Part shown: piece by piece, positions 16,223 to 24,968 of the stretch
Position numbering within the stretch: the stretch's first letter is position 1
Layout: the number at the start of each line of letters is the position of its first letter
Assembly (NCBI GenBank): GCA_963724405.1
Contig: CAVRUQ010000012.1
Coordinates: 310,001-374,000, forward strand
DNA: 64,000 bases
Direction of reading: 5' to 3'
Origin: CAVQBJ01 sp963724405
GTDB taxonomy: Bacteria; Actinomycetota; Thermoleophilia; Solirubrobacterales; Solirubrobacteraceae
The notes under the pieces: generated by a model
Told to the model about the DNA's origin: nothing
Databases searched by the model: none
The model's input: the letters and a program-made list of their open reading frames with translations, nothing else
Translations under genes and position numbers: made by a program

Positions 16223-17421
16223 GACGACCGGCTCAGGCGGCTCCGGCGCCCCATCATGTGCAGCAGCAGCGTGAAGCCGAACGTCTGGAAGCCGAGCACG
16301 ATCAGCAGCAGGCCGAACACAGACGAGTATTGGATCGCCGGAAGTCGGAATCCGTGGCTGAGCCAACGAACGAGCAGCTGTGCGTTCGGGACGATCCCGG
16401 CCGCGATCAGCAGCGCGCTGGCCGCAACGCCGCGGTTGTACGTGACGAAGTCGAGCAGTCGATCCGTGAAGCGCCGGTCGAAGTCGTAGAACACCCTCGC
16501 CAGGAGCGCGAGCTGGAGCGCGCTGTAGCCGACGGTGGCCACGACGATCGCCAGCAGCATCCAATGGAGATCGAAGCCGATGTTGAAGGCCAGGAACGGC
16601 CCCGGAGCAAGCGCCGCGGAGAGAGCGAAGCCGAGAAGGAACAGTGCCGCGCCCGGCTTGAGCAGGAAGAAATCGGGGGCGTACAGGAACATCACGCGCA
16701 GGCTCTCCCAACCGGCGATCCACGGGGTCCGCCACCCGCCCCGCTTGAGATGGCTCTCCCGACCCTCGCGGTCCTTCCAGAAGCGGACGGGCACCTCGGT
16801 CGTGCGCATCCCCAGCCGGCGGGCCTTGAGGATCATCTCGGACGCGTACTCCCAGCCGGGCGACTCGAGCTCCATCCGCATGAGCGCGTCGAGCGTGATC
16901 GCGCGCATCCCGCAGTGGATGTCGCTGAATCGCGTGCCGTAGATGACGTTGAACATCAGCGTGGTGAGCGGCGAACCGAAGTAGCGATGCAGCGCGGGCA
17001 TGGCGCCCGGCTCGATCTCGCCTCGCGTGCGCGTCCCCATGACGAAGTCGTTGCCGGCCCGGATGGCGCCGATGAAGCTGTCCAGTTCCCGGAAGTCGTA
17101 GGTCAGATCGCAGTCGCCCATGATCACGATGTCGCCCCGGATGTGGGCGATCGCGTCGATGTAGGCGCGCCCGAGGCCGCGCTTCGGCACCGTGATCACA
17201 CGCGCCCCATGCTCGGCCGCGATGATCGGCGAGCGGTCGCTCGAGGAATCGATGATGAGGATCTCTCCCGCCACACCGGCGGCGGCCAAGCCCTCGCGGC
17301 ACCAATCGACGAACTCACCGACGGTGAGCTCCTCGTTGAGGCAGGGGACGACGATCGAGACCTCCGGCGGTCGGTCGGAGACCGAGCCCTGGGCCGTGAG
17401 CTCGTCGACGTGGCTGCTCAT
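16219..17421 (-). CDS. Family 2 glycosyltransferase (DPM1-like) with C-terminal membrane domain
   Basis: The 400-residue protein has a GT-A domain (residues 20-240): VSIVVPCLNEELTVGEFVD, the acidic IMGDCDLTYDF in the DxD position, and an HCGMRAITLDAL motif. Then come about four membrane helices (residues 250-390). This is the layout of polyprenyl-phosphate sugar transferases. It is clearly paralogous to the protein at 50569-51741: both share PGAMP-LHRY, HCGMRA and EYASEM/EFASEM motifs. It probably makes polyprenyl-phosphate hexose used by membrane GT-C enzymes in the locus. It is linked by 4-base ATGA overlaps to both neighbours. Confidence 0.88.
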   Translation of the reverse strand: MSSHVDELTAQGSVSDRPPEVSIVVPCLNEELTVGEFVDWCREGLAAAGVAGEILIIDSSSDRSPIIAAEHGARVITVPKRGLGRAYIDAIAHIRGDIVIMGDCDLTYDFRELDSFIGAIRAGNDFVMGTRTRGEIEPGAMPALHRYFGSPLTTLMFNVIYGTRFSDIHCGMRAITLDALMRMELESPGWEYASEMILKARRLGMRTTEVPVRFWKDREGRESHLKRGGWRTPWIAGWESLRVMFLYAPDFFLLKPGAALFLLGFALSAALAPGPFLAFNIGFDLHWMLLAIVVATVGYSALQLALLARVFYDFDRRFTDRLLDFVTYNRGVAASALLIAAGIVPNAQLLVRWLSHGFRLPAIQYSSVFGLLLIVLGFQTFGFTLLLHMMGRRSRLSRSS

Positions 17422-18380
17422 CGGCGCAGCTCGCCCTGCGCTTCGACGATGTTGGCGTCGATCGAGTCGATGAGCGCCTCGGCCGAGGTGTGTCCACAGC
17501 GCCAGCCGCGGGCCTCGAGCTTGGCACTGTGGAAGCGCACGACCGGCACATCACCCTTCCACCCCCGCGGCCCACCCGTGTACTCGTAATCGACTCCATC
17601 GAGCCCCATCCGTTCTACGACGAGGTCGGCTATCTCGGTCACCGTGATGTAGTCGCCGGTGCCGGCGTTGAACACCTCGAAGCCGCTCCACCCGCCGTCG
17701 GTGAGCGTGAGCATCGCGGACACGACGTCGCTGACGTGGATGTAGGACTTGCTCTGGCTGCCGTCGCCGAGAATCCGCAGCCGCGACGGATCGTCGAGCA
17801 GCCGGCGCACGAAGTCGTAGGTGACTCCGTGCGTCTGCCGCGGGCCTACGACGTTCGCGAAGCGGAACACGACCGCATCGATGCCGAACATGTGCGTATA
17901 GGCCGCGAGCATCGCCTCGCAGGCCAGCTTGCTCGCCCCGTACGTCGACACCGGGATGAGCGGGCCGAAGTCCTCGTCGACCTCGTCGAGACCGCGGTCG
18001 CCGTACACGCCCGAGCCCGACGCATAGGTGATGCGCGGCACGCCGTTGAGGCGCGCCGCCTCGATCACGTTGTGAGTCAGATAGGTGCCCTGCCAGAAGT
18101 CGATCGCGGGATCCTGCATCGCGGCAGCGATGTCCGGATTGGCCGCGAACAGATAGACGTGATCGCTTCCGGCCATCGTCTCGACCACCGTGTCGAGGTC
18201 CTGCAGATCGGCCACGACGAACTGCAGCCGAGGATCGTCGAGGACGTCCTGGAGATAGGACTCGTGACCGGACACGAGACTGTCGAACACGACCACGTCG
18301 TGTCCGGGACGCTGTAAGAGGGCATGCGTGAGGTGACTGCCGATGAAACCGGCGCCTCCCGCGACGAACGATCGACTCAC
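17418..18380 (-). CDS. NAD-dependent epimerase/dehydratase (extended SDR)
   Basis: From the GTG at 18380 the protein has 320 residues and begins VSRSFVAGGAGFIGSHL, so the GxxGxxG cofactor motif lies at the very N-terminus. The catalytic Tyr and Lys are in STYGASKLACEAM. The C-terminal half has ILGDGSQSKSYIHVSDVVSA and the GGPRGWKGDVP motif of nucleotide-sugar 4-epimerase-like enzymes. It closely resembles the epimerase of the heptose operon (25948-26931), so the pair are paralogues. The GTG start is supported by a TAGGCT box eight bases upstream, and it is the first gene of a three-gene unit. The substrate is not determined; a UDP-hexose is a reasonable default. Confidence 0.88.
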   Translation of the reverse strand: MSRSFVAGGAGFIGSHLTHALLQRPGHDVVVFDSLVSGHESYLQDVLDDPRLQFVVADLQDLDTVVETMAGSDHVYLFAANPDIAAAMQDPAIDFWQGTYLTHNVIEAARLNGVPRITYASGSGVYGDRGLDEVDEDFGPLIPVSTYGASKLACEAMLAAYTHMFGIDAVVFRFANVVGPRQTHGVTYDFVRRLLDDPSRLRILGDGSQSKSYIHVSDVVSAMLTLTDGGWSGFEVFNAGTGDYITVTEIADLVVERMGLDGVDYEYTGGPRGWKGDVPVVRFHSAKLEARGWRCGHTSAEALIDSIDANIVEAQGELRR

Positions 18381-18388
18381 GGCATCGC

Positions 18389-18394
18389 AGCCTA
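18389..18394 (-). promoter_or_regulatory. -10 box of the epimerase operon (leaderless GTG)
   Basis: On the minus strand this reads TAGGCT, with eight bases between it and the GTG at 18380. Confidence 0.5.
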
Positions 18395-18498
18395 GCCAAC
18401 CGGTCTGTCGCCCGCGTACCCCGCACCGCTGAGCGCCCACGCGAGCGCCGTGCCGGGACCGTCGCCCGGGGCCGGTGCGTCGACGGCCGGCGTGGCGT

Positions 18499-19068
18499 TC
18501 ACGAGCCGAACACGAACGGCAGTTCGTCGGCGATCTCGCTGAGCCGCGGTGCGCGGGCGTCGCGCTCGGAGGGGACGAGCTCGTCCCGCGACAGGGCCCA
18601 TTCGATCCCGATCTCGGGATCGTCGAAGGCGATCCCGCGTTCGAGCTCGGGGTCGTAGTAGCCGGTCTGCTTGTAGCAGACGTCGGCGATCTCGCTCAGC
18701 ACGCAGAACCCGTGCGCGAAACCGATCGGCACGAACAGCTGCCGGTGACTGACGTCGTCGAGCGTGAACGCCTCCCAGCGCCCATACTCGGGCGAGCCAC
18801 GTCTGAGGTCGACGATCACGTCCATGATCTCGCCCCGTGCGCAGCGCACAAGCTTGCCGATCCCGGGGCCGACCTGGAAGTGCATTCCCCGCACGACGCC
18901 GCGCCGAGAGCGGGAATGGTTGTCTTGCACGAACTCGCCCGCCGAGGTGATGCCGAGCGAATCCGACAGATCCCGGCGGAACGTCTCCGCAAAGAAGCCG
19001 CGGTCGTCGCCGTGAACCTGCGGCTCGATGAGCACCGCGCCGGGCAGGCTCGTGGCCAGCGCGCGCAT
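18499..19068 (-). CDS. rmlC: dTDP-4-dehydrorhamnose 3,5-epimerase (RmlC)
   Basis: The 189-residue cupin protein starts MRALATSLPGAVLIEP. RmlC features are complete: DDRGFFAETFRRD (near 22), the catalytic His in VVRGMHFQVGP, LVRCARGEIMDVIVDLR, LFVPIGFAHGFCVLSE, and the product-shaping YKQTGYYDPELERGI with its Tyr and Asp. The enzyme epimerises C3 and C5 of dTDP-4-keto-6-deoxyglucose, the third step to dTDP-L-rhamnose. rmlA, rmlB and rmlD are not seen in the window and must lie elsewhere if rhamnose is made. The gene is alone, with no overlap on either side. The frame runs on upstream of the chosen ATG but has no family similarity there. Confidence 0.9.
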   Translation of the reverse strand: MRALATSLPGAVLIEPQVHGDDRGFFAETFRRDLSDSLGITSAGEFVQDNHSRSRRGVVRGMHFQVGPGIGKLVRCARGEIMDVIVDLRRGSPEYGRWEAFTLDDVSHRQLFVPIGFAHGFCVLSEIADVCYKQTGYYDPELERGIAFDDPEIGIEWALSRDELVPSERDARAPRLSEIADELPFVFGS

Positions 19069-19305
19069 CAGTCGCGGCGCCGCGGCGTATCCGCGAGCGC
19101 GCGAGACGTGCCAGATGCGACACGGAGGCGACGCACAGCGTGCGATGGACGGTTCGGGTGCCGTGACATCAGCGCGGCACGGTACACCACTCCGCGCGGC
19201 ACGGCCCCGATGGCCCGGGGCCACGTCGACGGCGAGTAGCGACACCGTCCGGTGAGGCGTCGCGCGGCCACCATCGCCGTACTCCCGACCCGGCGGTGCG
19301 TCGGC

Positions 19306-19311
19306 GATACT
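19306..19311 (+). promoter_or_regulatory. Possible -10 box of the FkbM gene
   Basis: It reads GATACT and ends seven bases before the ATG at 19319. No Shine-Dalgarno sequence lies between. Confidence 0.35.
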
Positions 19312-19318
19312 CCGTGGC

Positions 19319-20305
19319 ATGAAGCTCAGGACACCACGTACGAGCATCTCGTCACAGCCCGGGGCCTCCGTGCGTTTGCCCGGGGGAGAAGGAGGATCGA
19401 GCCGGCGCTGGCTCGCCGCGCCCGGTCGTCGCATCCTCCAGGCCGCCCGTCGTGCTGCCGGGGAGCCAGCGGCCGGGCTCGCGGTCGAGGCCGACGCGCG
19501 CTTCGCGTTCCCGCAGGAGCTCGATCCCGCTCAGATCGTCGACGTCGACACGAGCGTCGGCAGGCTGTTCCTGCACCGCGACGACGCGGTGATGACGCCG
19601 TTCATCTCCGAGACGGGGTACTGGGAGCCCGACGAGGCCGCCTTCCTGCGAGCGGCCCTGCGCCCGGGCGCGACATTCCTCGACGTCGGCGCCAACGTCG
19701 GCTACATGACGGTGCTCGGAGCCCGGAGCGTGGGGAGCGCCGGACGGGTCATCGCGGTCGAGCCCGACACCCAGAACCTGAAGCTGTTGCGCGCGAATCT
19801 GTGGCGCAACGGGCTCTCGGCGCACGTCCTTCCGATTGCCGCATACTCACGTCGCGGGTTCATCCGCTTCGTGCGCAACGAGACCAACCGCGGTGATCAC
19901 CAGGTCAGCGAGGAAGCTGGGGCCGGGTCCTTGGTGCCATGCGCGAGCATGGATGAAACGCTCGGGCGCCTTCACGTCGACGTGGTCAAGGTCGACACGC
20001 AGGGGGTCGATCACGAGGTCCTCGAGGGCATCGTCGGCCTCGCCCGGCGCAATCCGGCGATCGTCATACTGAGCGAGTTCTGGCTCGGCGGGCTGCTGGA
20101 GCGCGGCATCGATCCGGCGGCCGTGCTCGCCAGGTATCACGAGCTCGGCTTCACGCTCGGCCTCCTGGCCCCCGGGGGAAGCGTCCGGCGGGCAGACGCG
20201 CACCAGGTCATCGAGGCCTGCCGAGCGTGGGAGGGCCTCTACGCGAACGTCGTGCTGACCGCCGACGGCCGCCCGCCGTCCGTTGGTGCGCGGCGCACCG
20301 TGTGA
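19319..20305 (+). CDS. FkbM-family methyltransferase
   Basis: The 328-residue protein contains the FkbM domain: FISETGYWEPDEAAFL (about 95), motif I FLDVGANVGYMTVLGA, IAVEPDTQNLKLLRANL as motif II, and the family signature VDVVKVDTQGVDHEVLEGI near 222. FkbM enzymes O-methylate sugars or polyketides using SAM. The first 50 residues are basic and variable and may be partly untranslated. The gene is monocistronic: divergent from rmlC, convergent with hddC. The approximately 250 bases upstream of it (19069-19318) show no other gene. Confidence 0.87.
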   Translation: MKLRTPRTSISSQPGASVRLPGGEGGSSRRWLAAPGRRILQAARRAAGEPAAGLAVEADARFAFPQELDPAQIVDVDTSVGRLFLHRDDAVMTPFISETGYWEPDEAAFLRAALRPGATFLDVGANVGYMTVLGARSVGSAGRVIAVEPDTQNLKLLRANLWRNGLSAHVLPIAAYSRRGFIRFVRNETNRGDHQVSEEAGAGSLVPCASMDETLGRLHVDVVKVDTQGVDHEVLEGIVGLARRNPAIVILSEFWLGGLLERGIDPAAVLARYHELGFTLGLLAPGGSVRRADAHQVIEACRAWEGLYANVVLTADGRPPSVGARRTV

Positions 20306-20350
20306 CGGAGACCCGGACGAACACCACGTTCCGCGCCGGCTGACTGCCCA

Positions 20351-21088
20351 CTACCGAGCCCGCTCGGCCCCCTCATCGGCCCTCGGCTCGCGCAGGAACG
20401 CGTCGGCCTCCTCGAGCGCGTCGGGCGTGCCGATCTCATAGAAGCGCTCGCGCGCCTCGTAGCCGTACAGCTGCCCGTCCTCGGCGAGGCGCGCATACAG
20501 GCGCGCGAGCTCTCGCTCCTCCCCCGGCATGCGCCCCAGCGCCGCGAGGGTCAGGCCGCCGAGCCCATAGTCGATCCAATGCATCTCGGGCGCCGGCGCG
20601 GCCTTGTCGTAGCGCACCACGCGCCCGTCGTCGAACAGCACGTTGGATGCGTCCCAGCGGCCCTCGTTGCGCAGCACGGTCATCAGGGCCTCCAGCCCGC
20701 TGCGCCTCCAGCGCTCGGCGGCGTCGGCATAGTCGAGGCGCAGATAGGTGTCGCCGTAGAGCACGAGGAAGCGCTCACCGAGGAGCGGCGAGGCACGACG
20801 GATCGCGCCGAGGGTGCCGTCGAGCTCGGGCGCGTCGTAGCTGTAGCGCAGCGCGATCCCGAACTGCCGCTCCCCCATGCGCTCCTCGATGCGTTCGCCG
20901 AGGTAGCCGACACAGAGAACCGCTTCGCGCGCGCCGTACCGGGCCAGCAGGCGCAGCTGATGCATCAGGAAGGGCTCGCCGGCCACCTCCAGCAGGGGCT
21001 TGGGGGTGTCGCGCACGTGCTCGCCGAGCCGCGTTCCCAGCCCGCCGGCGAGGATGCAGACCGGAGGGAGTTCCGCTCCGGGCGTCAC
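20351..21088 (-). CDS. hddC: HddC-like sugar-1-phosphate nucleotidyltransferase (heptose)
   Basis: The 245-residue protein starts at a GTG (21088) that overlaps the previous stop by four bases. The nucleotidyltransferase signature is ILAGGLGTRLGEHVRDTPKP (residues 12-31), followed by EPFLMHQLRLL and VLYGDTYLRLDY, which contains the metal-binding Asp. It is short, without the left-handed helix domain of RmlA-type enzymes. Small enzymes of this subfamily include D-glycero-D-manno-heptose 1-phosphate guanylyltransferase HddC and mannose-1-phosphate guanylyltransferases. Its place as the last gene of the operon that carries GmhA-, GmhB- and HddA-like genes makes heptose 1-phosphate the most likely substrate. 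Whether GTP or another NTP is used cannot be read from sequence. Confidence 0.75.
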   Translation of the reverse strand: MTPGAELPPVCILAGGLGTRLGEHVRDTPKPLLEVAGEPFLMHQLRLLARYGAREAVLCVGYLGERIEERMGERQFGIALRYSYDAPELDGTLGAIRRASPLLGERFLVLYGDTYLRLDYADAAERWRRSGLEALMTVLRNEGRWDASNVLFDDGRVVRYDKAAPAPEMHWIDYGLGGLTLAALGRMPGEERELARLYARLAEDGQLYGYEARERFYEIGTPDALEEADAFLREPRADEGAERAR

Positions 21089-22119
21089 TCGCGGGATGCA
21101 CCAGGGGCGCGAGCCTCGCCGATCGCCGGTGTCGGCTGATCCAGGGCGCGGTCGCCGGCCAGGCCGTAGCGCGACTCCACGATGTACTTGGGCCGGGCCC
21201 GCGACTCGTCGTAGATGCGCCCGACGTATTCGCCCATCACGCCGAGCGAGAGCAGCTGGATGCCGCTGAAGAAGGACACGACGATCACGATCGTCGGATT
21301 GCCGATCGGAAAGGCGACGCCGCCGATCTTCAAGCCCAGATACACCACGGCGAGCACGAAGGCCAGGCCGCTGATCGCCACCCCGGCGACCGAGATGATC
21401 TGAAGCGGATAACGCGAGAACCCCACGATCCCGTTGAACCCGATCAGCAGCGAGCCCCAGAAGCGGTTGTACTTGCTCGTGCCCGCGACCCGCGGATCGC
21501 GGTCGTAGAGCACGCTCGTCTGGTTGAAGCCGACAAGCGCGACGAGCCCCCGGAGGAAGCCGTGGTGCTCCTTGAGCGCGACGACATTGTTGACCACGCG
21601 GCGGCTCATCAGGCGGAAGTCACCCGTGTTCGGGGGGATCTCGACCTCCGCGATGCGCCCGATGATCCGGTACCCGACGGCGGCCACGATGCGCTTGGGC
21701 AGCGTCTCGCCGGCTCGAGTGCGCCGCTGGGCGTACACCACGTCGTAGCCCTCACGCCAGCGCGCGACGAGCTCGGGAATGAGCTCGGGGGGATCCTGCA
21801 GATCGCAGTCGATGACGATCACCGCGTCGCCGCTGGTCGCGTCCATCCCCGCGAGCGTGGCCATCGGCTGGCCGAAGCGCCGCGAGAAGCGCAGCATCTT
21901 CACGCGCGGGTCCGAGCGGCGCAGTTCGAGGATGAGCTCCTCGGTGCGGTCGCGCGAGGGGTCGACGCTGAAGATGAGCTCCCACTCCAGGCCGGTGGCG
22001 TCAAGGACGCCACACAGGCGCTCATACACCCGCGCGACGTTGTCCTCCTCGTTGTAGGCCGGGATGACGATGCTGAGCGTCCCGGGTGCCGCCGCCTGGT
22101 CTCGCATCTCGACGCTCAT
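21085..22119 (-). CDS. Family 2 glycosyltransferase, GtrB/DPM1-like, two membrane helices
   Basis: The 344-residue protein has a GT-A domain: LSIVIPAYNEEDNVARVYE, then SVDPSRDRTEEL, VIVIDCDLQDPPELIPEL (the DxD site), and NTGDFRLMSRRVV. Two C-terminal helices follow (ISVAGVAISGLAFVLAVVYL and PTIVIVVSFFSGIQLLSLG), with GEYVGRIYDESRARPKY after them. This is the standard layout of enzymes that transfer a sugar to polyprenyl phosphate (GtrB, ArnC, DPM1). It may place a heptose or another sugar on the lipid carrier. It is coupled by 4-base overlaps to the methyltransferase upstream and hddC downstream. Confidence 0.9.
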   Translation of the reverse strand: MSVEMRDQAAAPGTLSIVIPAYNEEDNVARVYERLCGVLDATGLEWELIFSVDPSRDRTEELILELRRSDPRVKMLRFSRRFGQPMATLAGMDATSGDAVIVIDCDLQDPPELIPELVARWREGYDVVYAQRRTRAGETLPKRIVAAVGYRIIGRIAEVEIPPNTGDFRLMSRRVVNNVVALKEHHGFLRGLVALVGFNQTSVLYDRDPRVAGTSKYNRFWGSLLIGFNGIVGFSRYPLQIISVAGVAISGLAFVLAVVYLGLKIGGVAFPIGNPTIVIVVSFFSGIQLLSLGVMGEYVGRIYDESRARPKYIVESRYGLAGDRALDQPTPAIGEARAPGASRE

Positions 22120-23021
22120 CGCCGCTCCTGCGGTCGGCGCAGGACGACCAGGCAGCGGACGCCCACGGGCAGCCGCACCCCGGCCCCGAGCAGGCGGCGC
22201 TCGAGCGCACAGGCGAGGCGGCCGACGCGGGAGTCGCGCGTGTTCGAGATGTCGGCGGCCACCCGCCGCTCGAGAGCCGCATCGCGCAGGTGCTCGAAGC
22301 GACGGCGGTTGCGCTGCTTGACCACCCAGAAGGCGGGATAGAACAGGCTGCCGAGGTGGGCGTCCTCGAGCACCTCCAGGCCCGCTCCACGGGCCTTGCC
22401 CGCCAGCTCCCCGCGCCCGTAGCGCCGCTCGTGGCCGAGGAAGCGATCGTAGTAATCGTACGTGCCGGGTCCCGCGGGCACGACGACCACGGCCCGGGCG
22501 CCCGGCCGCAGCACCCGGGCGAGCTCACGGAGCGCCGCCGCATCGTCGGGCACGTGCTCGAGCAGGTTCGCGCTCACGGCCGCGTCCACGCTCGCGTCGC
22601 CGAGCGGCAGCGAGCACACGTCGGCCTGCAGCAGGCGCGCGTCCGGGACGGCAACGTGGGCCTTGCGCAGGCCGGCCGAGACGAGGTCGACCCCCGCGAG
22701 CAACGCCTGCGGATAGCGAGCGCGCAGATCCTCGAGCAGATGCCCCGTCGAGCAGCCGGCGTCGAGGATGATCGGCCGCGCCGGCAGGGGCCCGAGCCGC
22801 TCGAGCATTGCCCGGCGAGTCCACACGTCGAGGAAGTGGTCGCGACTGCTCTCCTCGTGCAGCCGCTCCAGATCGGCCGACCAGTTCACCGGGTGGTCGA
22901 GCTGGACGTAGGAGAGGAAGGGCTCGATCTCCCCGTCGGCGCACCGCCAGCCAGCGCAGTAGGCGGGCAGCCCGTGACGATCCGGAGGCTCGGACAGCGC
23001 GAGCTCGGCGGCGACCGCCAT
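22116..23021 (-). CDS. SAM-dependent methyltransferase in the heptose operon
   Basis: The 301-residue protein starts at the ATG at 23021, which overlaps the upstream stop by one base (TGATG). Motif I is IILDAGCSTGHLLEDLRARY (about 84), motif II is AGVDLVSAGLRKA, and motif IV is VSANLLEHVPDD. The GHERRYGRGELAGKARGAGL stretch matches the C-terminal part of the methyltransferases at 10294 and 13152. The tail is basic with a hydrophobic end (LPVGVRCLVVLRR), perhaps membrane-attached. In this operon a methylated heptose is a plausible product, but the acceptor is unproven. Confidence 0.83.
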   Translation of the reverse strand: MAVAAELALSEPPDRHGLPAYCAGWRCADGEIEPFLSYVQLDHPVNWSADLERLHEESSRDHFLDVWTRRAMLERLGPLPARPIILDAGCSTGHLLEDLRARYPQALLAGVDLVSAGLRKAHVAVPDARLLQADVCSLPLGDASVDAAVSANLLEHVPDDAAALRELARVLRPGARAVVVVPAGPGTYDYYDRFLGHERRYGRGELAGKARGAGLEVLEDAHLGSLFYPAFWVVKQRNRRRFEHLRDAALERRVAADISNTRDSRVGRLACALERRLLGAGVRLPVGVRCLVVLRRPQERR

Positions 23022-23917
23022 CAGACGTCCCCCCAGTCGAGCCCTCGGTCGACGGGGATGATGCGGCGCAGCGTGTACACGTCGCCGTCGAGCTCGTCGG
23101 CGTGGGCGGGAAGGTCGCTCCAGGGATCCCACACCGCGCTGAGGAGCTTGCCGCTGATCCCATCGCTCGCGGCGGAGGCGAGGAACACGGCCAGCTCGGC
23201 CCCACGCGCGGGCGGGACTCCACCCAGGCGCTTCTGCTCGAGCAGCCGTGCGTATTGCGCCTCTCCCACGCGTTCCGGGCCCGCCTCGAGGACCTCGTCG
23301 AGCATGCGCGTGTTCAGCGCTCCGGGAGCGAGCGCGTTCACATCGATCCCGAACTCGCGCAGCTCTTCCGCGAGCGTCTCGGCGAAGCGCACAACACCCG
23401 CCTTGGACGCGGCGTAGGCGCTCAGCCGGGGCATGGGCGAGGTCGCGCCGCCACCGGAGATCTGCACGATCTTGCCGTAGCCCCGCTCGATCAGATGCGG
23501 AACGACCGCTCGCGCGAGAAGCACGGAGCCGAACAGATTGATCTCGACCGCCTGCCTCCACTCCGACCAGGCGACGGTGTGCGCAGGACCCTTGGGGCCG
23601 TACACGCCGGCGTTGTTGACGAGGACGGTGAGCGTTCCCAGCGTCGCCAGGGTCCGCTCGACGAGGAGCGCCACCGCGCCCTCGTCGGCGACGTCGCAGC
23701 ACCAGCCATTGACGAGCTGACGTGAGCGCGCGCGAGACCGCAGCTCGCCGAGCGCCGCCTCCAGCGCGGATTCGTCGCGGCCGCAGATGCAGATCCCATC
23801 GATGCCGGCGGCCAGGTAGCCGCGGGCGATCTCGAGACCGAGGCCCTGTGTCGCCCCGGTGATGAGCGCGGTGCGCCCGCGCAGCGCCAGCCCGTCGTCA
23901 TGATCGCCCTCGGACAA
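23021..23917 (-). CDS. Short-chain dehydrogenase/reductase
   Basis: From a TTG at 23917 the protein has 298 residues; a GTG at 23926 is the alternative, and both follow the previous stop within a few bases. It is a classical SDR: TALITGATQGLGLEIARGYL (TGxxxGxG), LVNNAGVYGP (NNAG), a Ser in IVQISGGG, and the catalytic YAASKAG. The substrate loop and C-terminal part (DGISGKLLSAVWDPW) are like those of SDRs in sugar clusters. It overlaps the next methyltransferase by one base and follows the Gfo/Idh/MocA gene, so the two oxidoreductases probably act in sequence on a nucleotide sugar. Confidence 0.85.
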   Translation of the reverse strand: MSEGDHDDGLALRGRTALITGATQGLGLEIARGYLAAGIDGICICGRDESALEAALGELRSRARSRQLVNGWCCDVADEGAVALLVERTLATLGTLTVLVNNAGVYGPKGPAHTVAWSEWRQAVEINLFGSVLLARAVVPHLIERGYGKIVQISGGGATSPMPRLSAYAASKAGVVRFAETLAEELREFGIDVNALAPGALNTRMLDEVLEAGPERVGEAQYARLLEQKRLGGVPPARGAELAVFLASAASDGISGKLLSAVWDPWSDLPAHADELDGDVYTLRRIIPVDRGLDWGDV

Positions 23918-23927
23918 GCAGCCCACC

Positions 23928-24968
23928 CTATCCAATGACTGCGGCGCCGATGCCCTCTCGCATCGCCCGGTAGGGCCCGCGCGCATACGCCGCCTCGACC
24001 TGGGTCCAGGCGTACAGGGCATCCTGGAGATCACCGAGCAGGGGCGCGCGCTCGGCCGCGAGCGCGGCGGCGAAGTGCTCCCATTCCGCCGACCAGGACA
24101 GATCCTCGACCGGGTAGACGATCACCTCCTCGTCGGGCGGTCCGAGTTCCGGGCGCATCCGGTAGATCGTGAGCCGCTGTGCCCCGTACGAGCGCACGAG
24201 TCCCTCGACGAGAAGCTTGGCCCTGCGGCAGTAGATCTCCAGTGAGAACAGGTTCTTCCACTCGGTCCAGCTGACGTGCAGTTGCGCCCACGCCGCGTCG
24301 CGGGTGGTGGCCTCGCCGAGGAGCAGCGCGGCATTGTCCTCCACCGGCGCGTCCCAGAAGTGGGTCCTCAGCAGCGCGGCGTGGAGCGGGAGTGGCCCCG
24401 CGATCCAGTGGGTGAGATCGAGCAGGTGCATGCCCTGGTCGATGAGCTCGCCCCCGCCCGAGCGGGCCGGGGCCACGCGCCACTCCCGGTCATAGCCGAG
24501 GCGGCCCCCATGCCCGTAGCGCGCCCGCAGGTACATCAGCTCTCCATGGGCGCCGCCGTGCACCTCCGCCGCAGCGCGCGCGATGCCCCCGTGGAAGCGG
24601 TGGTTGAAGCCGACCTTGACGCGCCGGCCGCTCTCCTGCTCGACGGCGATCAGCCGACGCACCTCGGCGGTGCCCAGGCCGGCCGGTTTCTCCACGAGCA
24701 CGTGGGCACCGGCGCGCAGCGCCCGCTCGGCGATCGGCGCGAGCACATCGTGGCTCGTCGCCACGACGACGACGTCGGCTCCGAGCCCCAGGAGGGCGCC
24801 GAGATCCTCGCAGTGGCGGCCGCCGTACTCGGCTGCGAGCGCCCGGGCCGCGGCCGGGTCGGCGTCAAAGCACCCCGCGAGTTCGTCCTCGGGTGCGAGC
24901 GCGGAGGCCCGCTTGGCCCCGATCAGCCCACAGCCGACGATGGCCACGCGCAGACCGGTACGGCTCAC
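23928..24968 (-). CDS. Gfo/Idh/MocA-family oxidoreductase in the heptose operon
   Basis: The 346-residue protein has the Rossmann motif VAIVGCGLIGAKRASAL (8-24), the family signature HVLVEKPAGLGTAEVRRLI (about 89) with the catalytic Lys, GFNHRFHGG, and ELIDQGMHLLDLTHWI, which carries the conserved His. It is 30-40% like the gene at 14127 by eye. It starts within the stop of the HddA-like kinase gene (ATGA) and is followed after 10 bases by the SDR. It probably oxidises or reduces a ring position of the activated sugar. It could instead be a dehydrogenase for an unrelated sugar made by the same operon. Confidence 0.87.
   Translation of the reverse strand: MSRTGLRVAIVGCGLIGAKRASALAPEDELAGCFDADPAAARALAAEYGGRHCEDLGALLGLGADVVVVATSHDVLAPIAERALRAGAHVLVEKPAGLGTAEVRRLIAVEQESGRRVKVGFNHRFHGGIARAAAEVHGGAHGELMYLRARYGHGGRLGYDREWRVAPARSGGGELIDQGMHLLDLTHWIAGPLPLHAALLRTHFWDAPVEDNAALLLGEATTRDAAWAQLHVSWTEWKNLFSLEIYCRRAKLLVEGLVRSYGAQRLTIYRMRPELGPPDEEVIVYPVEDLSWSAEWEHFAAALAAERAPLLGDLQDALYAWTQVEAAYARGPYRAMREGIGAAVIG

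Noticed and set aside
18499..19434. Longer version of RmlC with a 122-residue N-terminal extension
   Set aside because: RmlC homologues start at the chosen ATG; the upstream part is Arg/Pro-rich without similarity.
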